Assembly (NCBI GenBank): GCA_031413815.1
Contig: JANOFU010000108.1
Span: 1 to 13,218, forward strand
Direction of reading: 5' to 3'
Length of the DNA: 13,218 nucleotides
DNA from: JAGVSR01 sp031413815
GTDB taxonomy: Bacteria; Pseudomonadota; Alphaproteobacteria; Rhizobiales; Hyphomicrobiaceae
Position 1 is the first letter of the stretch, and each line of letters opens with the position of its first letter. The notes beneath the pieces are model-generated. The model searched no databases. It had not been told where the DNA came from and saw nothing but the letters and a program-made list of their open reading frames with translations. A program made the position numbers and the translations under genes. Shown in pieces: positions 12,978 to 13,218 of the stretch.

Positions 12978-13218
12978 TCAGCTTCTTGATCCGAAGATCT
13001 GGTCGAACACGCCTCCATCTTTGAAGTGGACTTCGTGCGCCGCCGCCCAGCCGCCGAACACCTCGTCGATGGTGAACAGCTTCACCCCGGAGAACTGCGC
13101 TTTGTATTTTTCGGCGGCCTTGTCATAGCGCGGGCGATAGTAATGCTTGCCGGCGAGTTCCTGACCTTCAGGCGAGTAAAGATAGTTCAGAGACGCTTCT
13201 GCCACTTTGCGCGTGTCC
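12978..13218 (-). CDS. sbp: Sulfate-binding protein (periplasmic), C-terminal part only
   Basis: The last 79 residues of a periplasmic solute-binding protein; the N-terminus lies beyond the window edge. Visible motifs match the end of Sbp/CysP: NYLYSPEGQELAGKHYYRPR, then VKLFTIDEVFGGW and a tail with HFKDGGVFDQIFG. The FTIDEVFGGW...F.DGG.FDQI pattern is typical of the Sbp group. The protein captures sulfate (or thiosulfate) and delivers it to CysT/CysW. It lies 298 bases upstream of cysT on the same strand, separated by a hairpin. Whether it prefers sulfate or thiosulfate cannot be told from this part. The gene symbol is based on the C-terminus alone. Confidence 0.88.
   Translation of the reverse strand, partial: DTRKVAEASLNYLYSPEGQELAGKHYYRPRYDKAAEKYKAQFSGVKLFTIDEVFGGWAAAHEVHFKDGGVFDQIFGSRS

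Noticed and set aside
1..13218. CRISPR array, insertion sequence, rRNA or a novel multi-gene system
   Set aside because: No regularly spaced repeats, transposase motifs or rRNA-like sequence were seen; the main genes belong to the known kdp and cys systems.

Overview
The window reads as chromosomal DNA of an alphaproteobacterium, most likely from the Hyphomicrobiales (Rhizobiales). This is inferred from moderately high GC, the kdp gene style, a DUF3768-type protein and a tRNA-Arg(ACG) fragment of alphaproteobacterial type. I have not verified the genus. Every confidently called gene lies on the minus strand, so transcription runs from high to low coordinates.

Right part (about 8900-13218): a sulfate uptake locus. 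It holds the 3' end of a periplasmic sulfate-binding protein gene (sbp), then a roughly 300-base spacer with a perfect 12-bp hairpin, a LysR-type inverted repeat and a candidate promoter. After the spacer come cysT, cysW, cysA and a CysB-type LysR regulator. The last four genes are joined by three successive ATGA stop/start overlaps, so the regulator appears translationally coupled to the transporter. Sbp captures sulfate, CysT and CysW form the channel, CysA hydrolyses ATP, and CysB should sense the state of cysteine synthesis.

Middle (about 764-8902): a complete high-affinity K+ system in the order small ORF - kdpF - kdpA - kdpB - kdpC - kdpD - kdpE, with gaps of 4 to 20 bases. KdpFABC is the K+-pumping P-type ATPase. 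KdpD (sensor kinase) and KdpE (response regulator) are in the same transcription unit. Two very small genes that are easily missed were found by reading the sequence: kdpF (29 aa) and an unnamed 27-aa hydrophobic ORF just before it. The upstream spacer contains a direct repeat that resembles the E. coli KdpE box.

Left end (1-763): an accessory-looking border. It has a truncated DUF3768-family gene, AT-rich DNA with short direct repeats, and a 46-base 3' fragment of tRNA-Arg(ACG) without its 5' half, which looks like a phage- or ICE-type attachment-site remnant. About 220 bases of possibly decayed sequence separate it from kdpE. The two transport operons are well-known systems. The more unusual material is the att-like fragment, the small ORFs and the regulatory sites.
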